From assembly GCF_014252255.1 (NCBI RefSeq), contig NZ_CP059213.1:248001-312000 (forward strand): a stretch of 64,000 nucleotides of DNA. The letters run 5' to 3'. Each line of letters starts with the position of its first letter. Within the stretch, counting starts at the first letter, position 1. Source of the stretch: Blattabacterium cuenoti. GTDB lineage: Bacteria; Bacteroidota; Bacteroidia; Flavobacteriales; Blattabacteriaceae. A program made the translations under genes and the position numbers. Below are positions 1 to 9,243 of the stretch, in pieces. The notes beneath the pieces were generated by a model. The model ran no database searches. It had not been told where the DNA came from and worked only from the letters and a program-made list of their open reading frames with translations.

Positions 1-648
1 ATTATTTCCTTCTAATTCTTCTAAAACTTTCCAATCAAAGGATTCAAATTTTTTTTTTAAATTACCAAGTGGTAATACTTCATCTGTAGTTCCATCTATT
101 TGTTGTCCATTATAATCAACTGTTGCTATATAATTATCAATATTTTTTGATCCTGCATATAATACAGATTCCCAAATTTGTCCTTCATTCAATTCTCCAT
201 CTCCATGTAAACTATAAACAATACGATGAAATTCTTTATTTAATTTTTTTGATAAAGCTGCACCAATAGCAACAGACATTCCTTGTCCTAAGGAACCAGA
301 TGAAATACGTATTCCAGGTAATTTTCTATGCACAGAAGGATGTCCTTGTAAACGTGAATTTAATTTTCTAAAAGTAGATAATTCTTGAATTGGAAAAAAC
401 CCTAAACGTGCTAATATACTATAATAAACAGGAGAAATGTGTCCATTAGATAGAAAAAAAAGATCTTCATTTTTTCCATCCATGGTAAATTTTTTTGGAT
501 CAAAATGCATAATATTTTTATAAAGAGCTACAAAATATTCCACACATCCTAAAGATCCACCTGGATGTCCAGATTGTGCATCATTTATCATTCGTAAAAT
601 ATCTCTTCTTACTTGAGAACATAAATTTTTTAAATAAGGTACATTCAT
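1..648 (-). CDS. Transketolase, N-terminal subunit (partial, 3' end outside window)
   Basis: Thiamine-diphosphate-binding part of transketolase, which moves two-carbon units between sugar phosphates in the non-oxidative pentose phosphate pathway. The first 216 residues are visible and the reading frame stays open to the window edge. GHPGG lies at residues 27-31, SNGHISP near 67-73, a GSLGQGMS stretch near 118, and the ThDP/Mg motif GDGEL..EG at 149-156 followed by Asn180. Bacteroidota often encode transketolase as two genes; this looks like the N-terminal one, but the end that would prove it lies outside. The start is the only upstream ATG in frame. A rpe gene for the same pathway sits near 57.5-58.2 kb. 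Confidence 0.88.
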   Translation of the reverse strand, partial: MNVPYLKNLCSQVRRDILRMINDAQSGHPGGSLGCVEYFVALYKNIMHFDPKKFTMDGKNEDLFFLSNGHISPVYYSILARLGFFPIQELSTFRKLNSRLQGHPSVHRKLPGIRISSGSLGQGMSVAIGAALSKKLNKEFHRIVYSLHGDGELNEGQIWESVLYAGSKNIDNYIATVDYNGQQIDGTTDEVLPLGNLKKKFESFDWKVLEELEGNN

Positions 649-746
649 TTTTATTTCTATTTTTTTTTGAAAATAAAATTTTTTTGATATATTATTTTTT
701 ATTCATACTTACTACTTACAAAAATAACAATTAATTAAATTATGTT

Positions 747-1193
747 ATGAGTATTTTAAATAGAAAGGCAAAATTTCAATATCATTTTTTAGATCATTAT
801 GTAGCTGGAATACAATTATTTGGTACAGAAGTAAAATCAATTAGACAAAATAAAGTAAGTATTGTAGAAAGTTTTTGTCAAATGAGATATGGAGAATTGT
901 ATTCTATTAATATGTACATAGCTGAATATAAATTCGGAACTCACAAAAATCATACAAGTAGAAGAGAAAGAAAATTATTATTGAAAAAAAAAGAACTAAA
1001 AAAAATTAATAAAAAATTGAAAAATACAGGGTTAACTATTATTCCTATTGAATTATTTATAAATGATAAAGGATATGTAAAAATGAAATTAGTTTTAGCA
1101 AAGGGTAAAAAAATATATGATAAACGTGAATACTTACGAAAAAGAGATTATTTAAGAGAAATAGAGAAAAATAAAAAAATCTTTAAAAATTAA
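747..1193 (+). CDS. smpB: SsrA-binding protein SmpB
   Basis: Binds tmRNA (SsrA) and delivers it to stalled ribosomes for trans-translation. The 148 residues match the usual family length. Visible motifs are GTEVKSIR at 26-33 in the RNA-binding beta-barrel, RRERKLLL at 72-79, and LAKGKKIYDKRE at 117-128, followed by the basic C-terminal tail that folds in the decoding centre. It is transcribed divergently from the transketolase gene, with a 98-base A+T-rich gap between them. The tmRNA gene itself is not in this window. Confidence 0.95.
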   Translation: MSILNRKAKFQYHFLDHYVAGIQLFGTEVKSIRQNKVSIVESFCQMRYGELYSINMYIAEYKFGTHKNHTSRRERKLLLKKKELKKINKKLKNTGLTIIPIELFINDKGYVKMKLVLAKGKKIYDKREYLRKRDYLREIEKNKKIFKN

Positions 1194-1228
1194 ATAAAAT
1201 ATTTAATTTATTTTTAAAATCAAATATC

Positions 1229-1236
1229 TATATTTG
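1229..1236 (+). promoter_or_regulatory. Candidate -7 element (TATATTTG) upstream of the OmpA-family gene
   Basis: Matches the Bacteroidota -7 consensus TAnnTTTG, 25 bases before the ATG. Transcription would begin near 1243. No clear -33 TTTG is seen at the right distance, only TTTA. Such an octamer arises by chance about once per kilobase in DNA this A+T-rich, so this is only a candidate. Confidence 0.3.
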
Positions 1237-1261
1237 TTTAGATCAAAGAAATTATAGTTTT

Positions 1262-2527
1262 ATGAAAAACGTCAATTTTTTTATTATTGTTTTATTTACT
1301 TTATTTTCTTCTATTTTTTTTCAAGTTTTTTCTAAAGATTCGAAAGAAAAAGAAAAAGAAAAATGGTTTCTTAAAATAGGAACACATGATATTAATTATT
1401 TTCCTATTACATCTCCTTTTCGAAATTTTTTTATGAAAAGAAATAATAGTTTTAATCCTATTATTTCTAATCTAGAATTAGAGTATAATATCAAAAAACA
1501 CATTGGTTTATATTTAAATGCATCATCAGGTATGATAGATAATACTAGATGGAGAATAGAAAATGGTTTTTTTTTCAAATTAAGTAATGGAGTAAATTTA
1601 TATATTTTTCCTCATTATAAATTGGATCCATATTTACGATTAGGAGCAGGATATCATAAATTTAATGGATATATAGAAAGAGAATTAAGAATTTCAGAAA
1701 CAAAATATTTTAAAACAAATAAGAATAATTTTTTTATTATAGACGGAGGATTAGGATTAAATTTTTGGATTGTATCTAATTTTGGAATTAATGCACAAAG
1801 TACTTATAATAAAGTATTTGCGTATCAATCAGGAGATTATTTAAATTTTTGGAAACACAATTTAGGAGTTATTTTCCGTTTTGGAAATTTAAAATTTAAT
1901 AAATATAAATATAATAAAAATCAGAATGATCATAAAGAACATGAAAATAAAAAAATAGTAGAAATAAATAAAGATCATTCTTATTTTCCTATTGAAGGAA
2001 AAGAAAAAAAAGAAGAAGAAAAAATTTTTTGTAATAATAAAAATCAAAAAGATTCTGACAATGATGGAGTTTTAGATAAAGAAGATTTATGTTCTAATAA
2101 ATTTGGATTAAAAAAATTCAAAGGATGTCCTGATACAGATTCAGATAATATTCCAGATAATGAAGATAAATGCCCTAAAGAATTTGGTAAAAAAGAAAAT
2201 AAAGGATGTCCTGATATCGTTTTTAGTCCTATTTTATTTGATTTTAAAAAATTTAAATTATCTCATCGTTATTTAATTATTGTTCATGAAATAGCTAAAA
2301 TAATGATTAATAAAATTCCTCATTCTAAATTTTATATAGATGGATATACAGATTCTCATGGAAAATTTTCTTATAATAAAATTTTATCTTTAAAAAGAGC
2401 AAATTCAGTATTTAAAGTTTTAGTCTCCAAAGGAGTAGATGCATCTCGAATAAATGTTCGAGTATTAGTAGGAGCAAAATATAAAAATAAAGGACGACGT
2501 GTTGAAATAACAATACGAAAATCATAA
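1262..2527 (+). CDS. OmpA-family outer membrane protein with thrombospondin type 3 repeats
   Basis: Predicted structural outer-membrane protein that anchors the outer membrane to peptidoglycan. Residues 1-24 form a signal peptide (hydrophobic core, then FQVFSK). About 35-208 alternate in a beta-barrel pattern. A charged Lys/Glu/Asn linker spans about 210-260. Calcium-binding TSP3 repeats lie at 263-318 (DSDNDGVLD, DTDSDNIPD, each followed by a Cys-containing segment). The C-terminal OmpA domain (about 319-421) carries DGYTDSHG and an LKRANSV helix with the Arg379-Ala380 pair expected to bind diaminopimelate. Domain order is typical of flavobacterial OmpA/OprF proteins. Its presence fits the complete murein pathway nearby. 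Substrate or pore function cannot be told. Confidence 0.88.
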   Translation: MKNVNFFIIVLFTLFSSIFFQVFSKDSKEKEKEKWFLKIGTHDINYFPITSPFRNFFMKRNNSFNPIISNLELEYNIKKHIGLYLNASSGMIDNTRWRIENGFFFKLSNGVNLYIFPHYKLDPYLRLGAGYHKFNGYIERELRISETKYFKTNKNNFFIIDGGLGLNFWIVSNFGINAQSTYNKVFAYQSGDYLNFWKHNLGVIFRFGNLKFNKYKYNKNQNDHKEHENKKIVEINKDHSYFPIEGKEKKEEEKIFCNNKNQKDSDNDGVLDKEDLCSNKFGLKKFKGCPDTDSDNIPDNEDKCPKEFGKKENKGCPDIVFSPILFDFKKFKLSHRYLIIVHEIAKIMINKIPHSKFYIDGYTDSHGKFSYNKILSLKRANSVFKVLVSKGVDASRINVRVLVGAKYKNKGRRVEITIRKS

Positions 2528-2537
2528 ATAATAAAAT

Positions 2538-2573
2538 AAAAAAACCTCTTGTAAAAAATTAAGAGGTTTTTTT
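2538..2573. terminator. Bidirectional intrinsic terminator between the OmpA gene and tatC
   Basis: A 13-bp perfect stem (AAAAAAACCTCTT at 2538-2550 with AAGAGGTTTTTTT at 2561-2573) with a 10-base loop. The A-run and T-run flanking the six-bp CCTCTT core give a U-tract on either strand, as expected between convergent genes. It overlaps the last bases and stop codon of tatC. This is the clearest terminator in the window. Confidence 0.8.
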
Positions 2574-3359
2574 ATTTATATAAAATGATATATATATACT
2601 AATTTGATAAAGAATTAATAGAGGAATTAGAACAATTATTGTACTAAAAATATCTCCAGGTGTAATAGCAGAAGCTATAATTAACATTATTAACAATGCA
2701 TGTTTTCTATATTTTATTAAAAATGTATGAGAAATTAATTCCATTTTAGTAAGAATAAATATAAAAAATGGAAATAAAAAAACAATTCCCATAGATAAAA
2801 CAGAATGTATCATCAAAGAAATATAATCCGATAAATCAAATATATTTTTGGGAACTTGACTGATTCTAAAAGAATATCCAAAGTGTATTAAAAATGGACA
2901 TAATATAAAATAACCAAAAAGAATTCCTAATACAAATAAAAATATTACTATTATAAGAATTTTTTGAGAATATTTTTTTTCTTTTTCCGATAAAGCTGGT
3001 TTTATAAATATCCAAAATTCATAAAAAACATAAGGAGATGATAAAATAATTCCTCCTATAAAACAAGTCCATATATAAATATTAAATTGTCCAAATATTT
3101 TTCGATTTTGTATTTCTAAATTTTTAGATAAAAAAGATATAGTATTTAAATGAAAACCTAAAAATGTATTTGTAAATTTATAAAAAATACGATAAGTAAT
3201 AAAGTCTGTTTTAGATGGAGCAAAAATAATATAATCAAATATAATATTTTTATTATTCATTAAAATAATCATCATTATGATGATTGCACAAAAACAATGA
3301 ATAACATGTTTTCTGAGTTCTTCAATATGTTTCCAAAACGGCATTTTATTTCCTTTCAT
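2559..3359 (-). CDS. tatC: Sec-independent protein translocase TatC
   Basis: Integral membrane receptor of the twin-arginine pathway, which exports folded proteins. The conserved cytoplasmic N-terminal motif HIEELRKH lies at 11-18, and the first-loop to cytoplasmic motif FWIFIKPALSEKEK near 115-128. About six hydrophobic segments follow, with the family ASAITPGDIFS motif near 229-239. Length 266 is normal. An in-frame ATG at 3344 (Met6) is an alternative start. No tatA or tatB is in the window. The stop codon sits inside the shared terminator. Confidence 0.93.
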   Translation of the reverse strand: MKGNKMPFWKHIEELRKHVIHCFCAIIIMMIILMNNKNIIFDYIIFAPSKTDFITYRIFYKFTNTFLGFHLNTISFLSKNLEIQNRKIFGQFNIYIWTCFIGGIILSSPYVFYEFWIFIKPALSEKEKKYSQKILIIVIFLFVLGILFGYFILCPFLIHFGYSFRISQVPKNIFDLSDYISLMIHSVLSMGIVFLFPFFIFILTKMELISHTFLIKYRKHALLIMLIIASAITPGDIFSTIIVLIPLLILYQISIYISFYINKKTS

Positions 3360-3455
3360 TCATTAAAAAATTGATAATTCAATTTATTACAATACAATAT
3401 TGATAAAAATTGTAATTTTTATAATTAAAAACTAATTTAAAATTAAATAAAATCA

Positions 3456-4472
3456 ATGAAATGTGGAATTATTGGTCTTCCAAATACAGGAAAATCAACA
3501 TTTTTTAATTTTATTTCTAACTCAAAAGCTTTATCCGAAAACTTTCCTTTTTGTACTATAGAACCTAATTATGGAATGACAAAAGTTCCAGATAAAAGGT
3601 TATATGAACTTAAAAAAATCATTAATCCAATAAAAATTATTCCATCTGAAATAAAAATAGTAGATATAGCTGGTTTAATAAAAGGATCTCATAAAGGAGA
3701 TGGATTGGGAAATAAATTTTTATCTCATATTCGTGAGACAAATGTTATCATCCATATGATACGTTTTTTTCAAGATATGAATGTTCTACATGTAGAAGGA
3801 TCTATAAATCCTATTAGAGATAAAGAAATTATTGATATGGAATTACAATTAAAAGATTTAGAAACAATAGAAAATAAATTAGAAAATATAAAAAGAAAAA
3901 ATAAAATTCATAAATCTATCAATATTTTAAAAAAAGTTTTTTCTTTTTTAAAAGAAGGAAAAAATATTAGAATGTATCCATTTCAAGGAGATGAAAAAAA
4001 ATATATAACTGATTTACAATTATTAACTATTAAACCTGTTCTTTATATATGTAATATTGATGAAAAATTAAATAATAAAACTCATTTTTATATAAAAAAT
4101 CTTCAAAAAATAATAGAATTAGAAAATTCTACTTTAGTTGTTTTATCATTGAAAAAAAATTATATATATTATGAAATTGAAAAAATTTTAAAAGAAGCTT
4201 ATAAGCTATTAAACTTACAAAGTTTTTTTACAGTAGGAAATAAAGAAATTCGATCTTGGTCTATTCCTAATAAATGTACAGCTTATGAAGCTTCTTCAGT
4301 TATTCATACAGATTTTCAAAAAGGATTTATAAAAGCAGAAGTAATTCATTATAATGATTTTATAAAATATAAATCAAATAAAAAAGTAAAAGAAGCTGGA
4401 AAAATTTTTTTAGTAGGAAAAAATTACTTAATTCAAGATGGAGATATAATTCATTTTAGATTTCATCAATAA
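3456..4472 (+). CDS. ychF: YchF/OLA1-family ATPase
   Basis: Ribosome-associated P-loop nucleotidase of the Obg superfamily that prefers ATP. P-loop GLPNTGKST is at 7-15 and the G3 motif DIAGLIKG at 70-77. The G4 position reads NIDE (200-203) in place of NKxD, which is the hallmark of YchF and its changed base specificity. The C-terminal TGS domain (about 255-338) ends in DGDIIHFRF. At 338 residues it is about 25 shorter than most YchF proteins, mostly from a compact coiled-coil region. It overlaps the convergent peptidase gene by 17 bases. Confidence 0.94.
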   Translation: MKCGIIGLPNTGKSTFFNFISNSKALSENFPFCTIEPNYGMTKVPDKRLYELKKIINPIKIIPSEIKIVDIAGLIKGSHKGDGLGNKFLSHIRETNVIIHMIRFFQDMNVLHVEGSINPIRDKEIIDMELQLKDLETIENKLENIKRKNKIHKSINILKKVFSFLKEGKNIRMYPFQGDEKKYITDLQLLTIKPVLYICNIDEKLNNKTHFYIKNLQKIIELENSTLVVLSLKKNYIYYEIEKILKEAYKLLNLQSFFTVGNKEIRSWSIPNKCTAYEASSVIHTDFQKGFIKAEVIHYNDFIKYKSNKKVKEAGKIFLVGKNYLIQDGDIIHFRFHQ

Positions 4473-5553
4473 AAAACTTTTTAGAATTATTAATTTCTTG
4501 TAAAGTTTCAAAAATTAATGATATAGTTTTTTCTACATCTTTTTTATGAACCATTTCTACTGTAGTATGCATATATTTTAAAGGAATAGATATCAAAGCA
4601 GATAATACCCCTTTATTGGAATAAGCAAAAGCATCTGTATCTGTTCCTGTATTTCTAGATGAAACTAAACGTTGGAAAGGAATTTTATTCCTATTAGCAG
4701 TATTAATAATATATTCTCTAATATTTTTATGTATTGATGGAGCATATCCAATTACAGGTCCTAATCCACATTTAATATCTCCTTGTATTTTTTTATCAAT
4801 CATAGGACTTGATGTATCATGTGTTACATCAGTAACAATAGCCATATTTGGCCGTATTGTTTGAGCTATCATTTTAGCTCCTCTTAATCCTATTTCTTCT
4901 TGAACAGAATTTACTATATATAATCCAAATTTTAAATGAACATTATTCTCCATTATCATCTTGGCAATTTCTGCTATTATAAAACCTCCTATTTTATTAT
5001 CTAATGCTCTAGACACAAAATAATTATTATTCATAATAAAAAATTCATCAGGATAAGTAATAATACAACCTACATGAACGCCTAAATTTATTGCCTCAGT
5101 TCTACTAGATACACCAATATCTATAAAGATATTATCTATATTAGGTGATTTTTCTTCTGAATCTTTTCTTGTATGAATAGCAGGCCATCCAAATATTCCA
5201 TGAATCAATCCTTTTTCGGTATGAATAATAATTTTTTTAGAGGGGGCTATTTGATGATCAGATCCTCCATTACGAGAAACATATATAATTCCATCTTCTG
5301 TTATATAATTAACATACCAAGATATTTCATCAACATGTGCTTCAATAATTAATTTATATTTATAATTAGGATTAATAATTCCTACAGCTGTACCATATAA
5401 ATCTATATGAATTTTTTCTACATAAGAATTAATATAATTTATCCATATTTTTTGACCTTCACTTTCACATCCAGTTGGAGAAGATCCATTTAAATATTTT
5501 TTAAGAAATTTTAAAGAATCACTATTAATTGAATAATTATTTTTTTTTTCCAT
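4456..5553 (-). CDS. M42-family metallopeptidase (glutamyl aminopeptidase / TET type)
   Basis: Cytosolic dinuclear metal aminopeptidase that trims peptides. All expected metal and catalytic residues are visible: His73 and Asp75 (EAHVDE), Asp185 (ALDNKIGG), the Glu219-Glu220 pair (QEEIGLRGA), Asp242 (VTDVTHD) and His329 (HTTVEMVH). Length 365 is usual. M42 members are often mislabelled endoglucanase or cellulase; nothing here supports that activity. The start codon overlaps the dapF stop by one base (TAATG), so the two are probably cotranscribed. In an endosymbiont it probably recycles amino acids. Confidence 0.9.
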   Translation of the reverse strand: MEKKNNYSINSDSLKFLKKYLNGSSPTGCESEGQKIWINYINSYVEKIHIDLYGTAVGIINPNYKYKLIIEAHVDEISWYVNYITEDGIIYVSRNGGSDHQIAPSKKIIIHTEKGLIHGIFGWPAIHTRKDSEEKSPNIDNIFIDIGVSSRTEAINLGVHVGCIITYPDEFFIMNNNYFVSRALDNKIGGFIIAEIAKMIMENNVHLKFGLYIVNSVQEEIGLRGAKMIAQTIRPNMAIVTDVTHDTSSPMIDKKIQGDIKCGLGPVIGYAPSIHKNIREYIINTANRNKIPFQRLVSSRNTGTDTDAFAYSNKGVLSALISIPLKYMHTTVEMVHKKDVEKTISLIFETLQEINNSKKFFIDEI

Positions 5554-6380
5554 TATTTTATTTCAATAAAACCTTCAAATATAAATTGAACTGGTCCAGT
5601 TAAATTTATATTTTTATATTCATTTTTTGTTTCTTGTAATGAAACCCATAAATTTCCTCCTAAAGTTTTCACAATAATTTTTTTCATATAGGAAATTTTA
5701 TTCATTTTATATGCTGAAATAACAGAAGCAGTTATTCCAGTACCACAAGATAAAGTTTCATTTTCTACTCCTCTTTCATAAGTTCTTATTTGTAAGATAT
5801 TATTTTCAAGTATCTCTACAAAATTAACATTAACGCCTTTTTTTAAATAAGGATTTTGAAATCTAATTTTTCTTCCTTCTTTATATACATCTATTTTATT
5901 TACGTTTTTTACAAAAATTATATGATGAGGAGATCCAGTATTTAAAAAAATATGTTTTGGATGAATTTCAATTTCATTTTTTTTAACATTAAGTAAACTC
6001 AAAGAAACAAAATTATTATTATTATTCTTATTATTTTTTATTATAGATCCATAATGATATCCATCTATAGCTCTAAAATAAGTTTTATTTTCTTCTTGAT
6101 TATTATTTGGAATAATTCCTAATTTTTTAGCAAAAAAAATAGCACATCTTCCTCCATTTCCACACATTGTACTTTCTTTTCCATCAGAATTATGATACTG
6201 CATATAAAAATCACTGGTTGAATCATTTTGAATAAAAATAATTCCATCTGCACCAATACCAAAATGTCTATCACATAATTTTTTAAAAAAAGAATGTTCC
6301 TTTATTATTTTTTTTTTTCTAGAATCTATAAGTATAAAATCATTCCCTGTTCCATGATATTTAAAAAAATTCAATTTCAT
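5553..6380 (-). CDS. dapF: Diaminopimelate epimerase
   Basis: Converts LL- to meso-diaminopimelate, the lysine precursor and the peptidoglycan cross-linking residue. The two catalytic cysteines are present in MCGNGGRC (Cys73) and LSCGTG (Cys212). The start chosen gives MKLNFFKYHGTGNDF, the usual N-terminus. An upstream in-frame ATG at 6395 would add only MYKWN. It is followed by the peptidase gene with a one-base overlap. It supplies the substrate that MurE, with its DNPR motif, adds to the murein peptide. A low-complexity Asn run occurs around residues 117-123. Confidence 0.95.
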   Translation of the reverse strand: MKLNFFKYHGTGNDFILIDSRKKKIIKEHSFFKKLCDRHFGIGADGIIFIQNDSTSDFYMQYHNSDGKESTMCGNGGRCAIFFAKKLGIIPNNNQEENKTYFRAIDGYHYGSIIKNNKNNNNNFVSLSLLNVKKNEIEIHPKHIFLNTGSPHHIIFVKNVNKIDVYKEGRKIRFQNPYLKKGVNVNFVEILENNILQIRTYERGVENETLSCGTGITASVISAYKMNKISYMKKIIVKTLGGNLWVSLQETKNEYKNINLTGPVQFIFEGFIEIK

Positions 6381-6492
6381 ATTCCATTTATACATTTAAC
6401 TGCATTCATGCATTTATAATACATTTATAAAAACGAAGTTAACATTATTTTTAATAAAAAAATAAGTAATGAATTTTATTAATTTCTTTTTA

Positions 6493-6500
6493 TATATTTG
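6493..6500 (+). promoter_or_regulatory. Candidate -7 element (TATATTTG) upstream of degQ
   Basis: Matches TAnnTTTG in the 187-base divergent gap between dapF and degQ, the longest gene-free stretch in the window. It would give a leader of about 75 bases. No -33 TTTG is seen at the expected spacing. The rest of the gap shows only A+T-rich sequence and the CTAATAA repeat next to the start codon. Confidence 0.22.
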
Positions 6501-6553
6501 TGTAAATAAAATAAAATATAAATATAAAATATAAATAACTATAATTTAATTAA

Positions 6554-6580
6554 CTAATAACTAATAACTAATAACAATAA
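6554..6580 (+). repeat. CTAATAA tandem repeat directly before the degQ start
   Basis: Three perfect copies of CTAATAA (6554-6574) plus a partial CAATAA copy end three bases before the ATG of degQ. The array occupies the ribosome-loading region, so a change in copy number would alter the leader without touching the protein. Confidence 0.7.
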
Positions 6581-6582
6581 CT

Positions 6583-8097
6583 ATGAAAAAAATAGTTTTT
6601 TGTATTATACTTAGCAGTATGATAAGTTCAATTATAACTATTGCTGCATATAAACAATATACTAAAGAAGATCCTTTAATTTTTCCATATACATCATCTT
6701 CTTATTCTTATTTTCCAAAAACAAAGTTCACTTCATCAGATCCATCATCATTAGTTAGTTCTGCAGGATTACCTGATTTTACAAGAGTCGTAGCAAAAAC
6801 AATAAATGCAGTAGTAAATGTAAAAAATTATTCAAAAAAATACAATAATCAATTTGATCCATTTGATTTCTTTTTTGGATTTCCTGATGATTTTGGAAAT
6901 AGAGGAAAAAAATCTCAAAAAAATGACTTTCCTGGACTTCATGGATCAGGAGTTATCATATCACCTGATGGATATATTGTAACGAATAATCATGTTATAA
7001 AAGATGCAGAAAAAATTGAAATTACTCTTTATGATCAAAGATCATATAGGGCCAAATTGATAGGAACGGATTCAAGTACTGATATCGCATTATTAAAAAT
7101 AAATGATAAAAATTTACCTTTTATTTATTTTTCAGATTCTAATAAAGTTCAGATAGGAGAATGGGTTTTAGCAATTGGAAACCCTTTTGATTTAAATTCA
7201 ACTGTAACAGCAGGTATTATAAGTGCAAAAAATAGAAGTTTAGGAATATTAAGAGGAGAAACACAATCAGCTATTGAATCTTTTTTTCAAACAGATGCAG
7301 CTGTAAATCCTGGAAATAGTGGAGGGGCTTTAGTTAATACAAATGGAGAATTAATTGGAATTAATACTGCTATTTCTTCATCTTCAGGAAATTTTATAGG
7401 ATATAGTTTCGCTGCTCCTTCTAATTTAGTAGCTAAAGTTATACAAGATATAAAAAAATACGGGGCAGTACAACGTGCATATTTAGGTGTAAGAGGAATG
7501 GATTTATCTAAAATCGAATATATAAAGGATTATAATCAAGAAACACATCAAAATATAAAAACACAACAAGGTTTTTTAATAGGAGAAGTATTTGATAAAA
7601 GCGGAGCTGCAGATGCAGGTTTAAAAAAAGGAGATATTATAAAAAGTATAGACGGTACTATAATACAAAATGTAGCAGATTTATCATTTATTGTAGGAAC
7701 AAAACATCCAGGTGATAAGATTAAAATAAATATTATCCGTAATGGATATAAAAAAAATTTTAATGTTATTTTAAGAGACTTACAAGGAAGAAAAAAAATA
7801 AGAAGTAAAGAGGAAATTAATCCTTCCGAATTATTAGGAGCAACATTTGAAAAACTTAATAAAGAATATAAAAAAGATTTTGGAATTGATTATGGAATTA
7901 GAATAAAAGAAATTAGAACAGGTCGTTTAAGTTCTATAGGAATGGAAGAAGGAGATATTATTTTATCTATTAATGGAGAAAAAATGAAAAAACCTAATGA
8001 TGTTGATCGTATTTTAAAAAAATACTCAGGAGATGTTACTATAAAATTAATTAAACAAAATGGACAAGTATATATAGTAGGATTTGAAATGAATTAA
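6583..8097 (+). CDS. degQ: Periplasmic serine protease DegQ/HtrA
   Basis: Envelope quality-control protease and chaperone. Residues 1-22 form an N-terminal signal or anchor helix. The trypsin-like domain has the full catalytic triad: His137 (TNNHVI), Asp167 (STDIALLKI) and Ser246 (GNSGGAL). Two PDZ domains follow, about 300-400 (with ligand-loop YLGVRG at its start) and 415-500. Length 504 is typical of flavobacterial HtrA. The gene stands alone, divergent from dapF. With the Tat translocase and the OmpA protein it implies a maintained periplasm. Confidence 0.93.
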   Translation: MKKIVFCIILSSMISSIITIAAYKQYTKEDPLIFPYTSSSYSYFPKTKFTSSDPSSLVSSAGLPDFTRVVAKTINAVVNVKNYSKKYNNQFDPFDFFFGFPDDFGNRGKKSQKNDFPGLHGSGVIISPDGYIVTNNHVIKDAEKIEITLYDQRSYRAKLIGTDSSTDIALLKINDKNLPFIYFSDSNKVQIGEWVLAIGNPFDLNSTVTAGIISAKNRSLGILRGETQSAIESFFQTDAAVNPGNSGGALVNTNGELIGINTAISSSSGNFIGYSFAAPSNLVAKVIQDIKKYGAVQRAYLGVRGMDLSKIEYIKDYNQETHQNIKTQQGFLIGEVFDKSGAADAGLKKGDIIKSIDGTIIQNVADLSFIVGTKHPGDKIKINIIRNGYKKNFNVILRDLQGRKKIRSKEEINPSELLGATFEKLNKEYKKDFGIDYGIRIKEIRTGRLSSIGMEEGDIILSINGEKMKKPNDVDRILKKYSGDVTIKLIKQNGQVYIVGFEMN

Positions 8098-8169
8098 TTG
8101 GTAATCGTTGCATAACATAACGAACTAACTAATAATAAATAATGATATACTTGATGAAGTAAATTTTTT

Positions 8170-9243
8170 TTAATGATTTTTATAATAAAAAAATATTGTA
8201 ATTATTCCTAAAATAACATTTGGTAGCCAAATAGATAAAAAAGAAGGTATATAATCTTTTATAGAGTATATTTTTGTAATTTCTGTGAAAAAAATATAAA
8301 AAATAACTAATATAATTCCTATAATAATACCAATTTCACTTTTTTTTCTTTTTGAAGAAAGAGATAATCCTAAAATAGTGAATATAAAAGTTGAAAAAGG
8401 TAAACTTGTTCTTTGATAATATTCATTTAAATATATATTTACATTTCTGTTTTTTTTTTCTATATCTATAAATTTTTTTAGTTCATAAATATTCATAGTT
8501 TCTGCTATATATTCTTCTGGTAAAAGTTCTTCAGGAGTAAAAAAAAATTTTTTTATTTTATAATCTCCTTTAATAAAGGAATCATAATTTTTTTTTAATG
8601 TAATTTCTTTATAATCAAATAAAATATATATTTTATTTTTTTTTGACCAAAAAATATTTTTAGATTTTAAAATATATATTAATTTTTTACCATTAAATTT
8701 TTGATAGACAAATTCTTTTCCTATATTTTCTTTTTTTGAAAAATTTTTCATAAAAATATATTCATTTTTTGAAATTTGAATACTAACTGTTTGATTTTTT
8801 TCATATTTTTTTTTATATCTTGGACTTAATAAATATTGATAATGAAATTGATTTTTTTTTTTATTAGATAAAGGAAGAAAATAATAATTTATTAATAATG
8901 CTACAACTCCTATTATAAAAGCAGATATTAAATAAGGAAAAGTTAATCTATTAAAACTTATTCCGCTTGATAAAATCGCCGTAATTTCTGAATGTTTTTC
9001 TAATTTATATGTAAAAAAAATAACAGATAAAAAAACGGAAATAGGAGAAAAAGTATTAGCTAACCAAATAGACCAAAAAGGATAATAAAAAATTAAGGCA
9101 TTTTTAATAGATCCTTGATTATTTTCTAAACGATGCATACGTTGAGAAATATCTATCACTATAGATATAAATTGTAAAGAAATAGTAATAAATATGAAAG
9201 TGAACAAAACATTACGAATAATATAACGGTCCAAAATTTTCAT
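8170..9243 (-). CDS. LptF/LptG-family permease (YjgP/YjgQ)
   Basis: Membrane subunit of the Lpt ABC exporter, which extracts lipopolysaccharide from the inner membrane. N-terminal KILDRYIIRNVLFTF is the family signature, with about three hydrophobic helices in the first 120 residues. A periplasmic beta-jellyroll-like region rich in Lys/Phe/Tyr follows (about 125-255), then three helices at the C-terminus with the conserved LPFSTFIFTILG segment. The chosen ATG overlaps the tgt stop as ATGA. A longer frame from 9282 would run into tgt and lacks family similarity. Whether it is LptF or LptG cannot be decided; no lptB is present here. Confidence 0.85.
   Translation of the reverse strand: MKILDRYIIRNVLFTFIFITISLQFISIVIDISQRMHRLENNQGSIKNALIFYYPFWSIWLANTFSPISVFLSVIFFTYKLEKHSEITAILSSGISFNRLTFPYLISAFIIGVVALLINYYFLPLSNKKKNQFHYQYLLSPRYKKKYEKNQTVSIQISKNEYIFMKNFSKKENIGKEFVYQKFNGKKLIYILKSKNIFWSKKNKIYILFDYKEITLKKNYDSFIKGDYKIKKFFFTPEELLPEEYIAETMNIYELKKFIDIEKKNRNVNIYLNEYYQRTSLPFSTFIFTILGLSLSSKRKKSEIGIIIGIILVIFYIFFTEITKIYSIKDYIPSFLSIWLPNVILGIITIFFYYKNH

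Noticed and set aside
3456..4472. ychF as a truncated pseudogene because it is about 25 residues short
   Set aside because: All nucleotide-binding motifs and the TGS domain are present; the shortening is in a variable region.
8098..8169. Terminator between degQ and the LptF/G gene (TCGTT/AACGA stem)
   Set aside because: Only five base pairs and no adjacent U-run on either strand.
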